A stretch of DNA of 64,000 nt, from contig JAFWIX010000008.1 in NCBI GenBank assembly GCA_017514665.1, positions 78,830-142,829 of the forward strand. The letters run 5' to 3'. Made by a program: the position numbers and the translations under genes. Each line of letters opens with the position of its first letter. Positions within the stretch are counted from its first letter, which is position 1. This document shows, one piece after another, positions 1 through 7,666 of the stretch. Below the pieces are notes generated by a model. That model worked only from the letters and a program-made list of their open reading frames with translations. It was not told the origin of the DNA and made no database searches. This stretch comes from Candidatus Saccharimonadota bacterium (lineage in GTDB: Bacteria > Patescibacteriota > Saccharimonadia > Saccharimonadales > Saccharimonadaceae).

Positions 1-246
1 GATTCGCTAGCTCTAGTGGAAAAACAAAATGCCTTTGATATTACTGTCAAAGTTGCGGGTGGTGGTTTGGCTGGCCAAGTCGACGCTATCAGACTAGCCA
101 TTTCTAAGGCTCTAGTGACTGAATTTCCCGATTTGCGCCCTGTACTAAAGAAAGCTGGCTTCTTGAAACGCGATCCGCGCGAAAAAGAACGCAAGAAATA
201 CGGCTTGCACTCAGCCCGTCGCCGCGAACAATTCAGCAAGCGTTAA
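1..246 (+). CDS. rpsI: 30S ribosomal protein S9, 3' part (gene cut by window edge)
   Basis: This is the C-terminal part of ribosomal protein S9, a small-subunit protein whose basic tail reaches the P-site tRNA. The frame is open from base 1, so the true start lies upstream. The visible part carries the family's [19 protein letters not shown] block, then [20 protein letters not shown], and ends in [10 protein letters not shown], the diagnostic S9 tail. rplM is the usual upstream partner but lies outside the window. An intrinsic terminator follows 11 bases after the stop. The identification is very secure. Confidence 0.97.
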   Translation, partial: DSLALVEKQNAFDITVKVAGGGLAGQVDAIRLAISKALVTEFPDLRPVLKKAGFLKRDPREKERKKYGLHSARRREQFSKR

Positions 247-257
247 GCTTATTTACA

Positions 258-290
258 AAAAATACCCTTACTCATAAGGGTATTTTTGTT
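258..290. terminator. bidirectional terminator between rpsI and the deaminase gene
   Basis: A 13-bp stem (258-270 with 275-287, loop CTCA) has A and T runs on both sides, so it can end transcription from rpsI on the plus strand and from the convergent deaminase gene on the minus strand. Confidence 0.9.
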
Positions 291-836
291 TTAAATCCAT
301 TTAGCTAATCTTTTATACTCTTCTGAATCCTTATCGTAAGAATCTAGGATATCTTGGGTATAAGTTTTGCCATTTTTGATATTTAAAGTTTCTACCTCTG
401 GTAAAGCGGCCAACAGTCGAATTACTGCTTCATCTGTATCGATAGTAGTCATTGACGATTTGTCATTATTAAAGGAATGAACTCTCAATTCTTCGTACAC
501 AAAACGCTTAATTCCGGCTTGCAAGCAGTATTTCAAACAATTTTCGCAGGTTGCCATTTGATTATAAATCGTGCAACCTTTTAAATCTCGTTTAGCAAAA
601 AGCACCGCGTTCATCTCAGAATGAATGGCAAAATAGTATTTCATCGGCCTATCTTCTAGGGTTAATTTCGACTCATCAGCGCCTTGTGGTAAACCGTTGT
701 AGCCACAAGAAACAATCCTTCTATCTCGATCGACAATCACACAACCATTTTTGGAAGACGGATCCTTGGATTTCTGCGCCACCGCATGCACGACAGACAT
801 AAAGTATTCATCCCATTCCTTTTTCGAAGTTGCCAT
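291..836 (-). CDS. deoxycytidylate deaminase family protein (ComEB-like)
   Basis: A zinc-dependent cytidine/deoxycytidylate deaminase, 181 aa, probably converting dCMP to dUMP for thymidylate supply. The zinc site is visible: H72 and the proton-shuttling E74 in AIHSEMNAV, then C97 and C100 in TCENC. The start is the ATG at 836, preceded by AAGGAGGAATA; a longer open frame to 908 runs through the promoter region and is not used. A -10 box TATAAT lies at 866-861 on the minus strand. The gene converges on rpsI across a shared terminator. In a salvage-dependent bacterium this would be an important dUMP source; that role is inferred. Confidence 0.88.
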   Translation of the reverse strand: MATSKKEWDEYFMSVVHAVAQKSKDPSSKNGCVIVDRDRRIVSCGYNGLPQGADESKLTLEDRPMKYYFAIHSEMNAVLFAKRDLKGCTIYNQMATCENCLKYCLQAGIKRFVYEELRVHSFNNDKSSMTTIDTDEAVIRLLAALPEVETLNIKNGKTYTQDILDSYDKDSEEYKRLAKWI

Positions 837-887
837 TATTCCTCCTTTTTTATACCGACAATTATACACTATTTTTAAAAAGTATGC

Positions 888-893
888 TATAAT
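888..893 (+). promoter_or_regulatory. -10 box of the tRNA-Ala/tRNA-Thr transcript
   Basis: TATAAT preceded by TGC (extended -10) lies 18 bases before tRNA-Ala. It is divergent to the deaminase promoter at 861-866. Confidence 0.7.
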
Positions 894-911
894 ACTCGTG
901 GGGAGCACTTT

Positions 912-988
912 GGGGCATTAGCTCAGTTGGCTAGAGCGCTTCAATGGCATTGAAGAGGTCATCGGTTCGAATCCGATATGCTCCACCA
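912..988 (+). tRNA. tRNA-Ala (anticodon GGC)
   Basis: The cloverleaf is complete: acceptor GGGGCAT (912-918) pairs with ATGCTCC (978-984), the anticodon stem CTTCA/TGAAG encloses loop ATGGCAT with anticodon GGC, the T-loop is TTCGAAT, and ACCA is encoded at 985-988. Confidence 0.97.
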
Positions 989-1000
989 ATTTTAGGCCGT

Positions 1001-1044
1001 GTTTGCCCCTTGGGAACGCTCCAGGGCGGCGAACGAAGTGAGAC

Positions 1045-1049
<5 letters not shown>
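1001..1049 (+). repeat. GC-rich hairpin element between tRNA-Ala and tRNA-Thr (foldback element A)
   Basis: A 13-bp stem with one bulge joins 1001-1013 to 1021-1034, closed by loop GAACGCT. It is followed by a second short inverted pair GGCG...CGCC that runs into the first bases of tRNA-Thr. The block GCCCCTTGGGA recurs, on the other strand, in the foldback element inside cysS (near 44889-44898), so it is listed as a possible member of the same repeat group. It could also act as a processing signal between the two tRNAs. Confidence 0.55.
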
Positions 1050-1119
<70 letters not shown>

Positions 1120-1126
1120 TTTTATT

Positions 1127-1339
1127 ATGACACGAAAACACAATAATTTATTATATAACCCACCCAAATGCTGGGTTGGTGACAGCCAAAAAATCTCTTA
1201 TCCAACCAGAGAAGAGGCCGAAATTGCCGCCAAAGTCGCCGAATACGACCACCACGTCAAATTAGACGTTTATAAATGCGAGTACGGCGACCACTGGCAT
1301 CTTACTGGCAATAAGCATAAACCTATTGACAATTCTTAA
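1127..1339 (+). CDS. small conserved-looking protein with C-x4-HWH motif
   Basis: A 70-aa protein of unknown function. Its middle (residues 26-45) looks like an alpha helix (PTREEAEIAAKVAEY), and it ends with a beta-like stretch carrying C51, H56 and H58 in YKCEYGDHWHLTG, reminiscent of small metal-binding or nucleic-acid-binding proteins. The start codon lies only 7 bases after the tRNA-Thr CCA, and there is no Shine-Dalgarno, so tRNA 3' processing would release an almost leaderless message. No terminator separates it from the next gene, which has its own ribosome site. Confidence 0.65.
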   Translation: MTRKHNNLLYNPPKCWVGDSQKISYPTREEAEIAAKVAEYDHHVKLDVYKCEYGDHWHLTGNKHKPIDNS

Positions 1340-1382
1340 AATAAACCTTAAAATAAAAGTATATTAAACAAGGAGTTATATT

Positions 1383-1871
1383 ATGTCACCAACAGCAGCA
1401 GCCTTGACCGGGGCGGGTCTTTTGACTTTCTTCCTCATGGTCATTGCATTCTACGTTCTCGTAGTAATCGCAAGCTGGAAAATTTTTGAAAAGGCGGGAG
1501 AAAAGGGTTGGAAGGCTCTCATCCCAGTCTATAATGTCTACATTTTATATAAAATTGTCGGCATGTCTACCTGGTTCTGGGTTTGTTTGGCCGTCGCAGT
1601 TATCGCTGAAGTCGTGTCAATGGTTTCTACTGGCAACACCACACAAGAAATCACCACCGAGACTCAATTGAGCCCAGTGGTTGTCTTGACTGTTTGTGTC
1701 GAGTCTATCTTGTTCTTGATTGTAGAAGTTATGTATGCCATTCGCACTGCCAAAGCTTTTGGCAAAGGCGGTGGATTTGCCGTTGGCTTGTTCTTCTTGC
1801 CAAATATCTTTTGGTTAATCCTTGGTTTTGGCAAAGCCAAATACAACAAGAAGGTCGCCTTGCAAAAATAA
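1383..1871 (+). CDS. DUF5684-type small membrane protein
   Basis: A 162-aa integral membrane protein with four predicted helices (about residues 12-33, 60-78, 98-117 and 130-150). Between the first two sits the loop EKAGEKGWKALIPVYN, characteristic of a widespread family of small membrane proteins of unknown function (DUF5684-like, sometimes near signal peptidases). The start is set by AGGAG at 1371-1375, seven bases upstream. A strong terminator follows, so it is the last gene of the tRNA-led unit. Function is unknown. Confidence 0.75.
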   Translation: MSPTAAALTGAGLLTFFLMVIAFYVLVVIASWKIFEKAGEKGWKALIPVYNVYILYKIVGMSTWFWVCLAVAVIAEVVSMVSTGNTTQEITTETQLSPVVVLTVCVESILFLIVEVMYAIRTAKAFGKGGGFAVGLFFLPNIFWLILGFGKAKYNKKVALQK

Positions 1872-1880
1872 GCTCATTAA

Positions 1881-1907
1881 AAAGCTCCGGTTTAATGCCG
1901 GAGCTTT
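1881..1907. terminator. bidirectional intrinsic terminator
   Basis: Stem AAAGCTCCGG/CCGGAGCTTT with a 7-base loop and T-run. It lies between two convergent genes and can serve both. Confidence 0.92.
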
Positions 1908-1908
1908 T

Positions 1909-2442
1909 TTAATCTTCCGGTTCTATTTTATATAAATAAAAAGCGCCGACTTTTTTCTCTTCTGTTACTTCAGGCACATCAAATGCATTGGAAATAAAAT
2001 ATAAAGTTTTGTCTAGGCGATTTGCCTCGGCTTGAATTTTGCGATAAATTGATCTAATGTGTAAAGATTCGGCAAACGCATAAATCACCGTGGTGTCAGT
2101 AGGGAACTGAAAAGTGTAAAAATTACGACATTTGACCTTGACTTTGCGGTTTTTGCGAAAACGCCAGTTTGCCATTAATGCCAAAATTGGATTAATTTCT
2201 ATACCCAAGCACTTCGCGCCAGTTTTATTAGCCTCCTCTAAAATGCCGCCATCACCTGAACCCAAATCTATCAACAAATCTTTTTCGCTCATTTTATAAA
2301 GTTCCGAAAAGGCTTTAGGCAATTTGTCTCTCAGAGTAGGTACATACGGCGCCCCAGTCAAACCAGTCACCAAAAACACCCCCACTATCAGAACTACCGC
2401 TATAATGATTACTAGTACCAACACTCCGAGCACTGCGTTCAT
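1909..2442 (-). CDS. membrane-anchored class I methyltransferase-like protein
   Basis: A 177-aa protein with an N-terminal membrane helix (residues 2-27) followed by a Rossmann-type domain. Motif I is DLLIDLGSGDGG (about 55-66) and the acidic ligand for SAM is in GIEINP (E82). The usual NPPF-type catalytic motif is not evident, so the substrate is unknown. The upstream ATG at 2460 lies inside or above the -10 box (minus strand 2454-2449), so the start is taken as the ATG at 2442, exactly 6 bases after the -10; the mRNA should be leaderless. Confidence 0.72.
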   Translation of the reverse strand: MNAVLGVLVLVIIIAVVLIVGVFLVTGLTGAPYVPTLRDKLPKAFSELYKMSEKDLLIDLGSGDGGILEEANKTGAKCLGIEINPILALMANWRFRKNRKVKVKCRNFYTFQFPTDTTVIYAFAESLHIRSIYRKIQAEANRLDKTLYFISNAFDVPEVTEEKKVGAFYLYKIEPED

Positions 2443-2493
2443 AATATTATTATACCGCATTTTTCAAATATGTTAAATTTTGCCAAAAAACTC

Positions 2494-2522
2494 TTGCTTT
2501 TTTGGCTGAAATGAGTTATGCT
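2494..2522 (+). promoter_or_regulatory. promoter of the pilin-like gene
   Basis: TTGCTT (2494-2499), a 17-base spacer, then TATGCT (2517-2522). It gives a leader of about 50 bases ahead of the gene's GAAAGGA site. Confidence 0.65.
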
Positions 2523-2577
2523 TATATTAAGATATAAAAACAGCTTAAGATTTAAGCATAGAAAGGAATTAAATCAA

Positions 2578-3126
2578 ATGGCACAAGCAAAAATGTTAAG
2601 TCAAAAAAGCACTCTGCGAGGCTTTACTATCATCGAGGTGGTTTTGGTGCTTGCTATCGCCGGCCTTATTTTCTTGATGGTCTTTATCGCTCTCCCAGCT
2701 CTGCAGCGTAGTCAACGTGATACTCAGCGTCGCGACGATTTGGCAAGGGTCGCAACAGCAATAAACAATTACTCATCTAATAATAATGGCGCTTTGCCCA
2801 CTACAAGCACTTTTGCGGTTAATACCACCACCCTCAACCATGGCGCCAATCAGCGAAATACTGCCACAGGATTAGTGTCTAATTACCTCAATGAAGCTTC
2901 CGCTACCACTAATTCTTTCCTTGATCCAGATGGTACACCATACGGTGTCGCTATCGCATCTGGTGCACTAACCGTAAATGCTGGAGCAGTAGACCATATA
3001 ATTCATGTTCAAACTGGTACTCATTGCGGCACTGAAGGTCAAGCGGCAGCTCTTAACAATCAACCACGTAAATACTCCGTTCTTTACATCCTTGAAAACG
3101 GTGTTTATTGCGCAGACAACAGCTAA
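2578..3126 (+). CDS. type IV pilin-like protein (prepilin N-terminus)
   Basis: A 182-aa secreted protein with a textbook type III signal sequence: a short basic leader, the cleavage site RG-FTIIE (G15, F16) and the invariant glutamate at position +5 of the mature protein (E20), followed by a single hydrophobic helix to about residue 38. The rest is a Thr/Asn/Ala-rich domain with two cysteines (TGTHCGTE and VYCADNS near the end) that could form the pilin D-loop disulfide. The ATG at 2578 is chosen because GAAAGGA precedes it; the upstream frame has no site. Such pili serve adhesion and twitching; no prepilin peptidase or assembly ATPase is in the window. Confidence 0.85.
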   Translation: MAQAKMLSQKSTLRGFTIIEVVLVLAIAGLIFLMVFIALPALQRSQRDTQRRDDLARVATAINNYSSNNNGALPTTSTFAVNTTTLNHGANQRNTATGLVSNYLNEASATTNSFLDPDGTPYGVAIASGALTVNAGAVDHIIHVQTGTHCGTEGQAAALNNQPRKYSVLYILENGVYCADNS

Positions 3127-3140
3127 CATTAATCCTTTCG

Positions 3141-3169
3141 AAAATAGAAGCCTTTGTGGCTTCTATTTT
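3141..3169 (+). terminator. terminator of the pilin-like gene
   Basis: A 12-bp stem (3141-3152 with 3158-3169, loop TTTGT) followed by T residues. Confidence 0.92.
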
Positions 3170-3181
3170 TTTAAAAAATGA

Positions 3182-3221
3182 AAAACCCTCGACTTTATCC
3201 AATACCGGAGTCGAGGGTTTT
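3182..3221 (-). terminator. terminator of the 3237 orphan gene
   Basis: A 13-bp perfect stem (3182-3194 with 3209-3221). Read on the minus strand it ends in T residues directly after the convergent orphan gene. Confidence 0.85.
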
Positions 3222-3236
3222 AAAGAACGAACCGGT

Positions 3237-3668
3237 TTATCTCGTAACGTTGAGGTCCCAGATCCACAGATCTAGACCATAATCAGCGTCAGTCAGTACC
3301 GCCATGAACCGGCTTCCTGGAGCGACAATCAATTCGGGATTGTCTGCTTCAACCAGGACTCTTTGGGCGTCTTTGCAGCTCTGCCAAATGTGGTCTTCAT
3401 GAAGCTGGCACACTTTGATGGCACAACCATCTGCGTACCTTTTGATAAGAGCAGACAAAACTCTGAAAGTGATTTTGTCTTCTCCTTTAAAGAGATCATC
3501 GAATACCTTTGTATCCGATGCAAATCCACACGCATCCGTTTCCGCATACAAAATAGCACTGCAAAGAATGCTCCACAGTCCATATAACCTTCTATCCTCT
3601 GCACCCTCGAGCGCATCAAGGATATCACTGCTTGGGTTTTCTCCCGTTAATTCCAATCTTTCTGTCAT
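3237..3668 (-). CDS. orphan protein of unknown function, 143 aa
   Basis: Not recognised. The predicted protein is soluble, mixed alpha/beta, acidic in its first 30 residues and tryptophan-containing, with three cysteines. The start is the ATG at 3668, which has AAGGAG six bases upstream; a longer frame to 3731 runs into a structured leader. The gene has a near-consensus promoter, a leader of about 195 bases containing a strong hairpin, and its own terminator, so it is a free-standing transcription unit. This arrangement contrasts with the leaderless housekeeping genes nearby. Confidence 0.7.
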   Translation of the reverse strand: MTERLELTGENPSSDILDALEGAEDRRLYGLWSILCSAILYAETDACGFASDTKVFDDLFKGEDKITFRVLSALIKRYADGCAIKVCQLHEDHIWQSCKDAQRVLVEADNPELIVAPGSRFMAVLTDADYGLDLWIWDLNVTR

Positions 3669-3729
3669 TTCCTTCTCCTTACGTACAAGGCCCGCCGGCA
3701 CTAACTTCATTAACTGCCGCGGGTATTCC

Positions 3730-3777
3730 ACGGTCTAGCCTAGCTGCTCTCACCATGTAGTAGCCAAGCTAGACCGT
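3730..3777 (-). promoter_or_regulatory. structured 5' leader hairpin
   Basis: Within the untranslated leader of the 3237 gene, a perfect 10-bp inverted repeat (ACGGTCTAGC at 3730-3739 with GCTAGACCGT at 3768-3777) encloses a second stem (3743-3748 with 3759-3764). The ribosome site lies about 50 bases downstream. It could stabilise the message or bind a regulator. Apart from this, the stretch 3669-3969 holds only the leader and promoter. Confidence 0.6.
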
Positions 3778-3869
3778 AGAATATATTAATCACAGAAGAA
3801 AAAACGCAAATTCTAAGATAAACACTCATTTTAACGTCCCAGTTAATCTCTATAAAATCAACTTCTTTT

Positions 3870-3898
3870 ATTATATCACAGATTACTAAAAAAGTCAA
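3870..3898 (-). promoter_or_regulatory. consensus promoter of the 3237 orphan gene
   Basis: On the minus strand TTGACT (3898-3893), 17 bases, TATAAT (3875-3870). Confidence 0.88.
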
Positions 3899-3969
3899 GC
3901 AAAATTACCCCCTCTATAAACAAACTATATCCTTGTTTTTTTAATTTTAGTTTGCTATAATAAGCTCAT

Positions 3970-4046
3970 GCGGGCGTAGCTCAGTTGTTTAGAGCGCTTC
4001 CTTGCCAAGGAAGAGGTCGTGAGTTAGAGTCTCATCGCCCGCACCA
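3970..4046 (+). tRNA. tRNA-Gly (anticodon GCC) with altered D/T-loop contact
   Basis: Acceptor GCGGGCG (3970-3976) pairs perfectly with CGCCCGC (4036-4042), then ACCA. The anticodon loop TTGCCAA gives GCC. The D-loop reads AGTTGTTTA and the T-loop TTAGAGT, so the normally universal G19 and C56 are U19 and A56; the two changes restore a Watson-Crick pair. G18, U54, U55 and A58 are retained. Confidence 0.93.
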
Positions 4047-4063
4047 TGTATTTGGGCATCTAT

Positions 4064-5038
4064 ATGGAAATTTTACTGCAATTTATTCTACTAGCTGCTG
4101 GATTCGTTTTCCTAATCAAGGGCGCTGATTGGCTTGTCGATGGCGCTTCTTCTGCAGCTTCCAATTTCAAAGTTAGTAAACTTCTAATCGGCCTTACTAT
4201 AGTGGCTTTTGGCACCGGCGCCCCAGAGCTCGCGGTGTCTTTTTCTTCATTTTTCAATGGTAGCACCGATATTCTAATTGGTAACGTCATTGGTAGCAAT
4301 ATCATCAACGTACTCCTACTCATCGGTATTGCGGCCATCATTTGCCCTATCAAAGTCAAAAAAGACACTGTTTCTAAAGAATTACCTCTGCTCCTTTTAA
4401 TTTCCACTGCTTTGATAATTTTACTTCTAGATGTTGATCTATCTGAGGCAGTTATTAATACCTTCTCTCGCGCTGACGCTATTATTTGCCTGCTTTTCTT
4501 TGGTATTTTTCTCTATTATCTCATCTCTCTTGCTCGCAAAAACAAGAAAGAAGCCAAAAAGGTCGAAAAACCCAAATATAAACTCGGCAAATCTATCCTA
4601 TTTGTCTTGGTTGGCCTAGCTGGTATCGTTGCCGGTAGTGAACTTGTAGTGAATTCCGCCTCTACTATTGCTTCTACCGTCGGTATATCTGAGCGTATCA
4701 TTTCGCTTACTATCGTCGCTCTGGGTACCTCTCTGCCCGAGCTTGTCACCACTATCACTGCCGCCAGAAAAGGCGAAAACGATCTTTTGATCGGCAATAT
4801 CGTTGGCAGTAATATCTTTAACATTTGTATTGTACTTGCTTTGCCGGTTCTTTTCTCCGGTGGGATCACGCCAGATAACTTCGAAGTTATCGATCTTACG
4901 ATGTTAATTCTTTCTTCGTTCTTGATTTGTATTCTAGCGAGGCGAGGGCACGAAATTTCTCGTATCGACGGAGCATTGATGCTTATTATCTTCTTTATCT
5001 ATTATGGTTATCTGGGCTACGGGGCTTTAGCAGTATAA
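4064..5038 (+). CDS. Ca2+/cation antiporter (CaCA family, YrbG-like)
   Basis: A 324-aa inner-membrane antiporter of the CaCA superfamily, expected to exchange Ca2+ for Na+ or H+. It has about ten membrane helices and the two inverted alpha-repeats that form the ion site: GTGAPELAVS followed by GNVIGSNIIN, and GTSLPELVTT followed by GNIVGSNIFN; both signature acidic residues are present. The ATG at 4064 starts right before the first hydrophobic helix. A further in-frame ATG overlaps the last base of the tRNA-Gly CCA (4046). There is no Shine-Dalgarno and no separate promoter, so the gene is probably co-transcribed with the tRNA and released by tRNA processing. Confidence 0.9.
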   Translation: MEILLQFILLAAGFVFLIKGADWLVDGASSAASNFKVSKLLIGLTIVAFGTGAPELAVSFSSFFNGSTDILIGNVIGSNIINVLLLIGIAAIICPIKVKKDTVSKELPLLLLISTALIILLLDVDLSEAVINTFSRADAIICLLFFGIFLYYLISLARKNKKEAKKVEKPKYKLGKSILFVLVGLAGIVAGSELVVNSASTIASTVGISERIISLTIVALGTSLPELVTTITAARKGENDLLIGNIVGSNIFNICIVLALPVLFSGGITPDNFEVIDLTMLILSSFLICILARRGHEISRIDGALMLIIFFIYYGYLGYGALAV

Positions 5039-5047
5039 AAGTATAAA

Positions 5048-5093
5048 AATCCCCCTAAGCTCGGCTCAGGGGGATTTCGCTCTCCAAGAGAGC
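5048..5093. terminator. terminator hairpins after the antiporter gene
   Basis: A long stem (5048-5060 with 5064-5077, one mismatch) has A/T on its outer side and serves mainly the minus-strand gene. A second perfect stem GCTCTC/GAGAGC with loop CAA follows at 5079-5093. Confidence 0.8.
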
Positions 5094-5115
5094 CACCATA
5101 GAAGGGGGAATTATC

Positions 5116-5568
5116 TTAAAACCAAATCTGGCCACCGATTATCCAGGGGCCATCTTCGAGCCTCTGAACGCGCTCCAGTATTGCCCTTGAGTTCTTATAC
5201 AGCAAGTCATCCTGAACTTGTGTTATTTCTTTTTTACCTAAGAACTTCAAGGCCTCTTCGCTTGTACTCAAGGTATTCACGCAGACAGTACTACCTCTTA
5301 ATTTAGCACACGCTAAAATAAATAGAAAATTTTCTTTCTCGTTCAAGTTCTTTTTTAACCCATAAATGAAGTTAAAGATTAGTTGCTCTTCTTCTGGCGT
5401 TAAAGTGCGTCTAAGCACTGTCCAGAAAATAGCCATTCTTTCTTTCTTATATGGTTCTTTTGGTTCTTGCTCATATTTTCCGAGCAAATCATCCAAAAAC
5501 TTTTTTACCTTTATGGTCCTTTCCATCTCGTTGTATATTCCCGTCTTCTCTAAATCTACCATTGCCAT
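5116..5568 (-). CDS. orphan protein of unknown function, 150 aa
   Basis: Not recognised. The protein is highly charged and mostly helical, with a basic, Lys-rich middle part (residues 25-85) and no membrane segment. The start at 5568 is chosen because GAGGAGG lies eight bases upstream; the longer frame starts inside the ribosome site region. Its promoter is TTGCTT-17-TATAAT, and an inverted repeat (5594-5602 with 5624-5632) lies in the leader. It is divergent from the next orphan gene, the two promoters lying almost back to back. Confidence 0.66.
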   Translation of the reverse strand: MAMVDLEKTGIYNEMERTIKVKKFLDDLLGKYEQEPKEPYKKERMAIFWTVLRRTLTPEEEQLIFNFIYGLKKNLNEKENFLFILACAKLRGSTVCVNTLSTSEEALKFLGKKEITQVQDDLLYKNSRAILERVQRLEDGPWIIGGQIWF

Positions 5569-5657
5569 TTTTTCATCCTCCTCGCAAAAATCCAAAAGTA
5601 CCCTATATCCCTTCTATTTTAAAGGTACTTTTATCAAAACGATAAACTAGTTTTATC

Positions 5658-5686
5658 ATTATACAACAAACTGCCCCAAAAAGCAA
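5658..5686 (-). promoter_or_regulatory. promoter of the 5116 orphan gene
   Basis: On the minus strand TTGCTT (5686-5681), 17 bases, TATAAT (5663-5658). Confidence 0.8.
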
Positions 5687-5704
5687 CCATTAGCATCGTT
5701 AGTA

Positions 5705-5733
5705 TTGACATTTATCAAGATACATGTTAATAT
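5705..5733 (+). promoter_or_regulatory. promoter of the 5778 orphan gene
   Basis: TTGACA (5705-5710), 17 bases, TAATAT (5728-5733). Confidence 0.82.
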
Positions 5734-5777
5734 AAAAAGACCCGTTATTTTTAGTTATTCACCAAGGGAGGTGGAAT

Positions 5778-6152
5778 ATGAACCTTATTATTCAGCAATT
5801 TGCGGACAATTGGAATGAGGAACATCCAGATTTCCTCTTTCAAATCGAAGGCCCAGCAAATAAACCCTTCGAAGTAAACGTTAGATATCCTGTAGGCAGA
5901 TGCTATGGGTATTTCATCAACAATTTCAAAAGATGGAGCGATTTCGTCTCTGAAATTGATGAAAAATCCAAAGGTATCTTGATAGTTACTTCGGGCAAAG
6001 AGTTGTTTGCTCGCGGTATCATAGAAATCAAGGTCGCTTGCCAGTCGCCAGATTTTGACCCTGTCGTAGTGACTGAAATCCTGGCCTGGATAGGCAAAAA
6101 ATTGTCTCCGCATAAAAAAGCGTCAATTACGACTAGAGTCTCTGAAAGATAA
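5778..6152 (+). CDS. orphan protein of unknown function, 124 aa
   Basis: Not recognised. The sequence suggests a small soluble alpha/beta protein: a helical N-terminus (IIQQFADNWNEEHPDF), beta strands around residues 30-40 and 65-85, and a basic C-terminus. The ATG is preceded by a strong AAGGGAGGTGG site and a consensus promoter; a terminator follows 12 bases after the stop. An open frame on the opposite strand over the same region has no promoter or ribosome site and is discarded. It is a self-contained unit like its divergent neighbour. Confidence 0.7.
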   Translation: MNLIIQQFADNWNEEHPDFLFQIEGPANKPFEVNVRYPVGRCYGYFINNFKRWSDFVSEIDEKSKGILIVTSGKELFARGIIEIKVACQSPDFDPVVVTEILAWIGKKLSPHKKASITTRVSER

Positions 6153-6164
6153 CAGAGACTCGCC

Positions 6165-6187
6165 AGCCCGCTAAAGCGGGCTTTTTT
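6165..6187 (+). terminator. intrinsic terminator
   Basis: AGCCCGC/GCGGGCT with loop TAAA, followed by six T. Confidence 0.93.
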
Positions 6188-6208
6188 CTGTCCAAATTTC
6201 CTTATGTA

Positions 6209-6235
6209 TGCTATAATAAAACCATAAACAGGAGA
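6209..6235 (+). promoter_or_regulatory. extended -10 promoter and ribosome site of the lemA operon
   Basis: TGC-TATAAT at 6209-6217, then AGGAG at 6231-6235, six bases before the lemA start. Confidence 0.75.
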
Positions 6236-6240
6236 ATAAA

Positions 6241-6804
6241 ATGGTAATATTAATTATCTGTGGGGTTGTCCTCATTTTAATCGCCCTTTTCTGGGGTACT
6301 TACAACAGTTTGGTTAAGCTCAACGAGCGCGTCAACGAAGCCTGGTCAGACATCACTGTCCAACTCAAATATCGCGCTGATTTGATTCCTAATCTTGTCG
6401 AGACCGTCAAGGGTTATGCCAAACACGAAAAAACCGCTTTTGAAAACGTCACCGCTGCTCGTAGCGCTGTGATGAGTGCCAAATCTGTCAAAACTACTGC
6501 TGAAGCTGAAAAAACTCTCGAAGGCGCACTTTCCAAAGTCTTTGCTATTGCTGAAGCTTATCCGGAGCTCAAAGCTAGCGATAACTTCAAGGAACTACAA
6601 ACTCAAATGCAAGACACCGAAGAAAAAATTCAAGCTGCTCGTCGCTTCTACAACAACGGCGCCAAAGAGCTCAACACCAAGATCAAGATGTTCCCATACA
6701 ACTTCATCAATAACATCATTGGTCATTTCAAGACTCGCGAATATTATGAGGTTGAAGCTTCTGAACAAGCCAAGATCGAAAAAGCTCCCGAAGTTAAATT
6801 CTAA
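6241..6804 (+). CDS. lemA: LemA family protein
   Basis: A 187-aa membrane-anchored coiled-coil protein of the LemA family: one N-terminal helix (residues 2-20), then the family core YNSLVKLNERVNEAWSDI and VQLKYRADLIPNLVETVKGY, and RRFYNNGAKELNTKI near residue 140. LemA proteins are membrane scaffolds of unclear role and are typically encoded beside the HtpX protease, as here (6 bases apart). This gene leads a four-gene run lemA-htpX-7667-ligA with overlaps or very short gaps, so all may share the extended -10 promoter. Confidence 0.95.
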   Translation: MVILIICGVVLILIALFWGTYNSLVKLNERVNEAWSDITVQLKYRADLIPNLVETVKGYAKHEKTAFENVTAARSAVMSAKSVKTTAEAEKTLEGALSKVFAIAEAYPELKASDNFKELQTQMQDTEEKIQAARRFYNNGAKELNTKIKMFPYNFINNIIGHFKTREYYEVEASEQAKIEKAPEVKF

Positions 6805-6810
6805 TATATT

Positions 6811-7666
6811 ATGTACAAACAAATCGCAGCCAATAAACGTAACACCTGGATTATCCTGATTGGATTTATCGTGGTAATCGCGGGCATTGGCTGCGCTTTT
6901 GCTTATGCTTACGGCGACTGGGGAATTGCTATCTGGGTGCTCGTCGCCTCTACTGCCTATGCTGCTATACAATATTTTCTCTCCGCTTCACTAGCCACCG
7001 CAATGACTGGCGCCCATGAAATTCAGAAAAAAGACAACCCTAAACTCTGGGATACTGTAGAAAATTTGAGCATCACCACCGGACTACCAATGCCCAAAGT
7101 CTATATTATTGACGACCCCGCGCCAAACGCTTTCGCTACCGGTCGCGACCCCCAACACGCCATTGTAGCTGCCACCACCGGTCTTCTCGATATCATGGAT
7201 AACAAAGAACTCACCGCTGTCATGGCGCATGAGATGTCTCACGTCAAAAACTACGACATTCGCGTTTCTACTATCGTCTTTGGTTTAGTCTGCGTAATTG
7301 GCTTTATCGCTGATATCGGTACCCGTATGCTCTTCTTTGGCGGTCGCGACAGTAGTGATCGTAGTCCGCTTGGCTTTATTATTGTCATCGCTACATCCAT
7401 TTTGGCGCCAATTGCGGCTTTATTAGCACAAATGGCCGTCTCGCGTGAGCGCGAATACCTTGCCGATGCTTCAGCCGTCAACATTACGCGCTACCCTGAA
7501 GGCATGATTGCTGCTCTTAAAAAGCTTGACACTCACGCTCGCCCAATGCGTCAACAAAATTCTTCTACTGAAGCTTTATTTATCAATAATCCGCTCAAAA
7601 AGGGCACTATTAGCAATCTTTTCAGTACTCATCCACCCATTGAAAAACGCATCGCGAGGCTTGAAG

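Noticed and set aside
3730..3777. Member of the foldback family
   Set aside because: Only 48 bp, with no shared core piece; treated as a leader hairpin.
5751..6113. Long open frame on the minus strand opposite the 5778 gene
   Set aside because: No promoter or ribosome site; the plus-strand gene has both plus a terminator.
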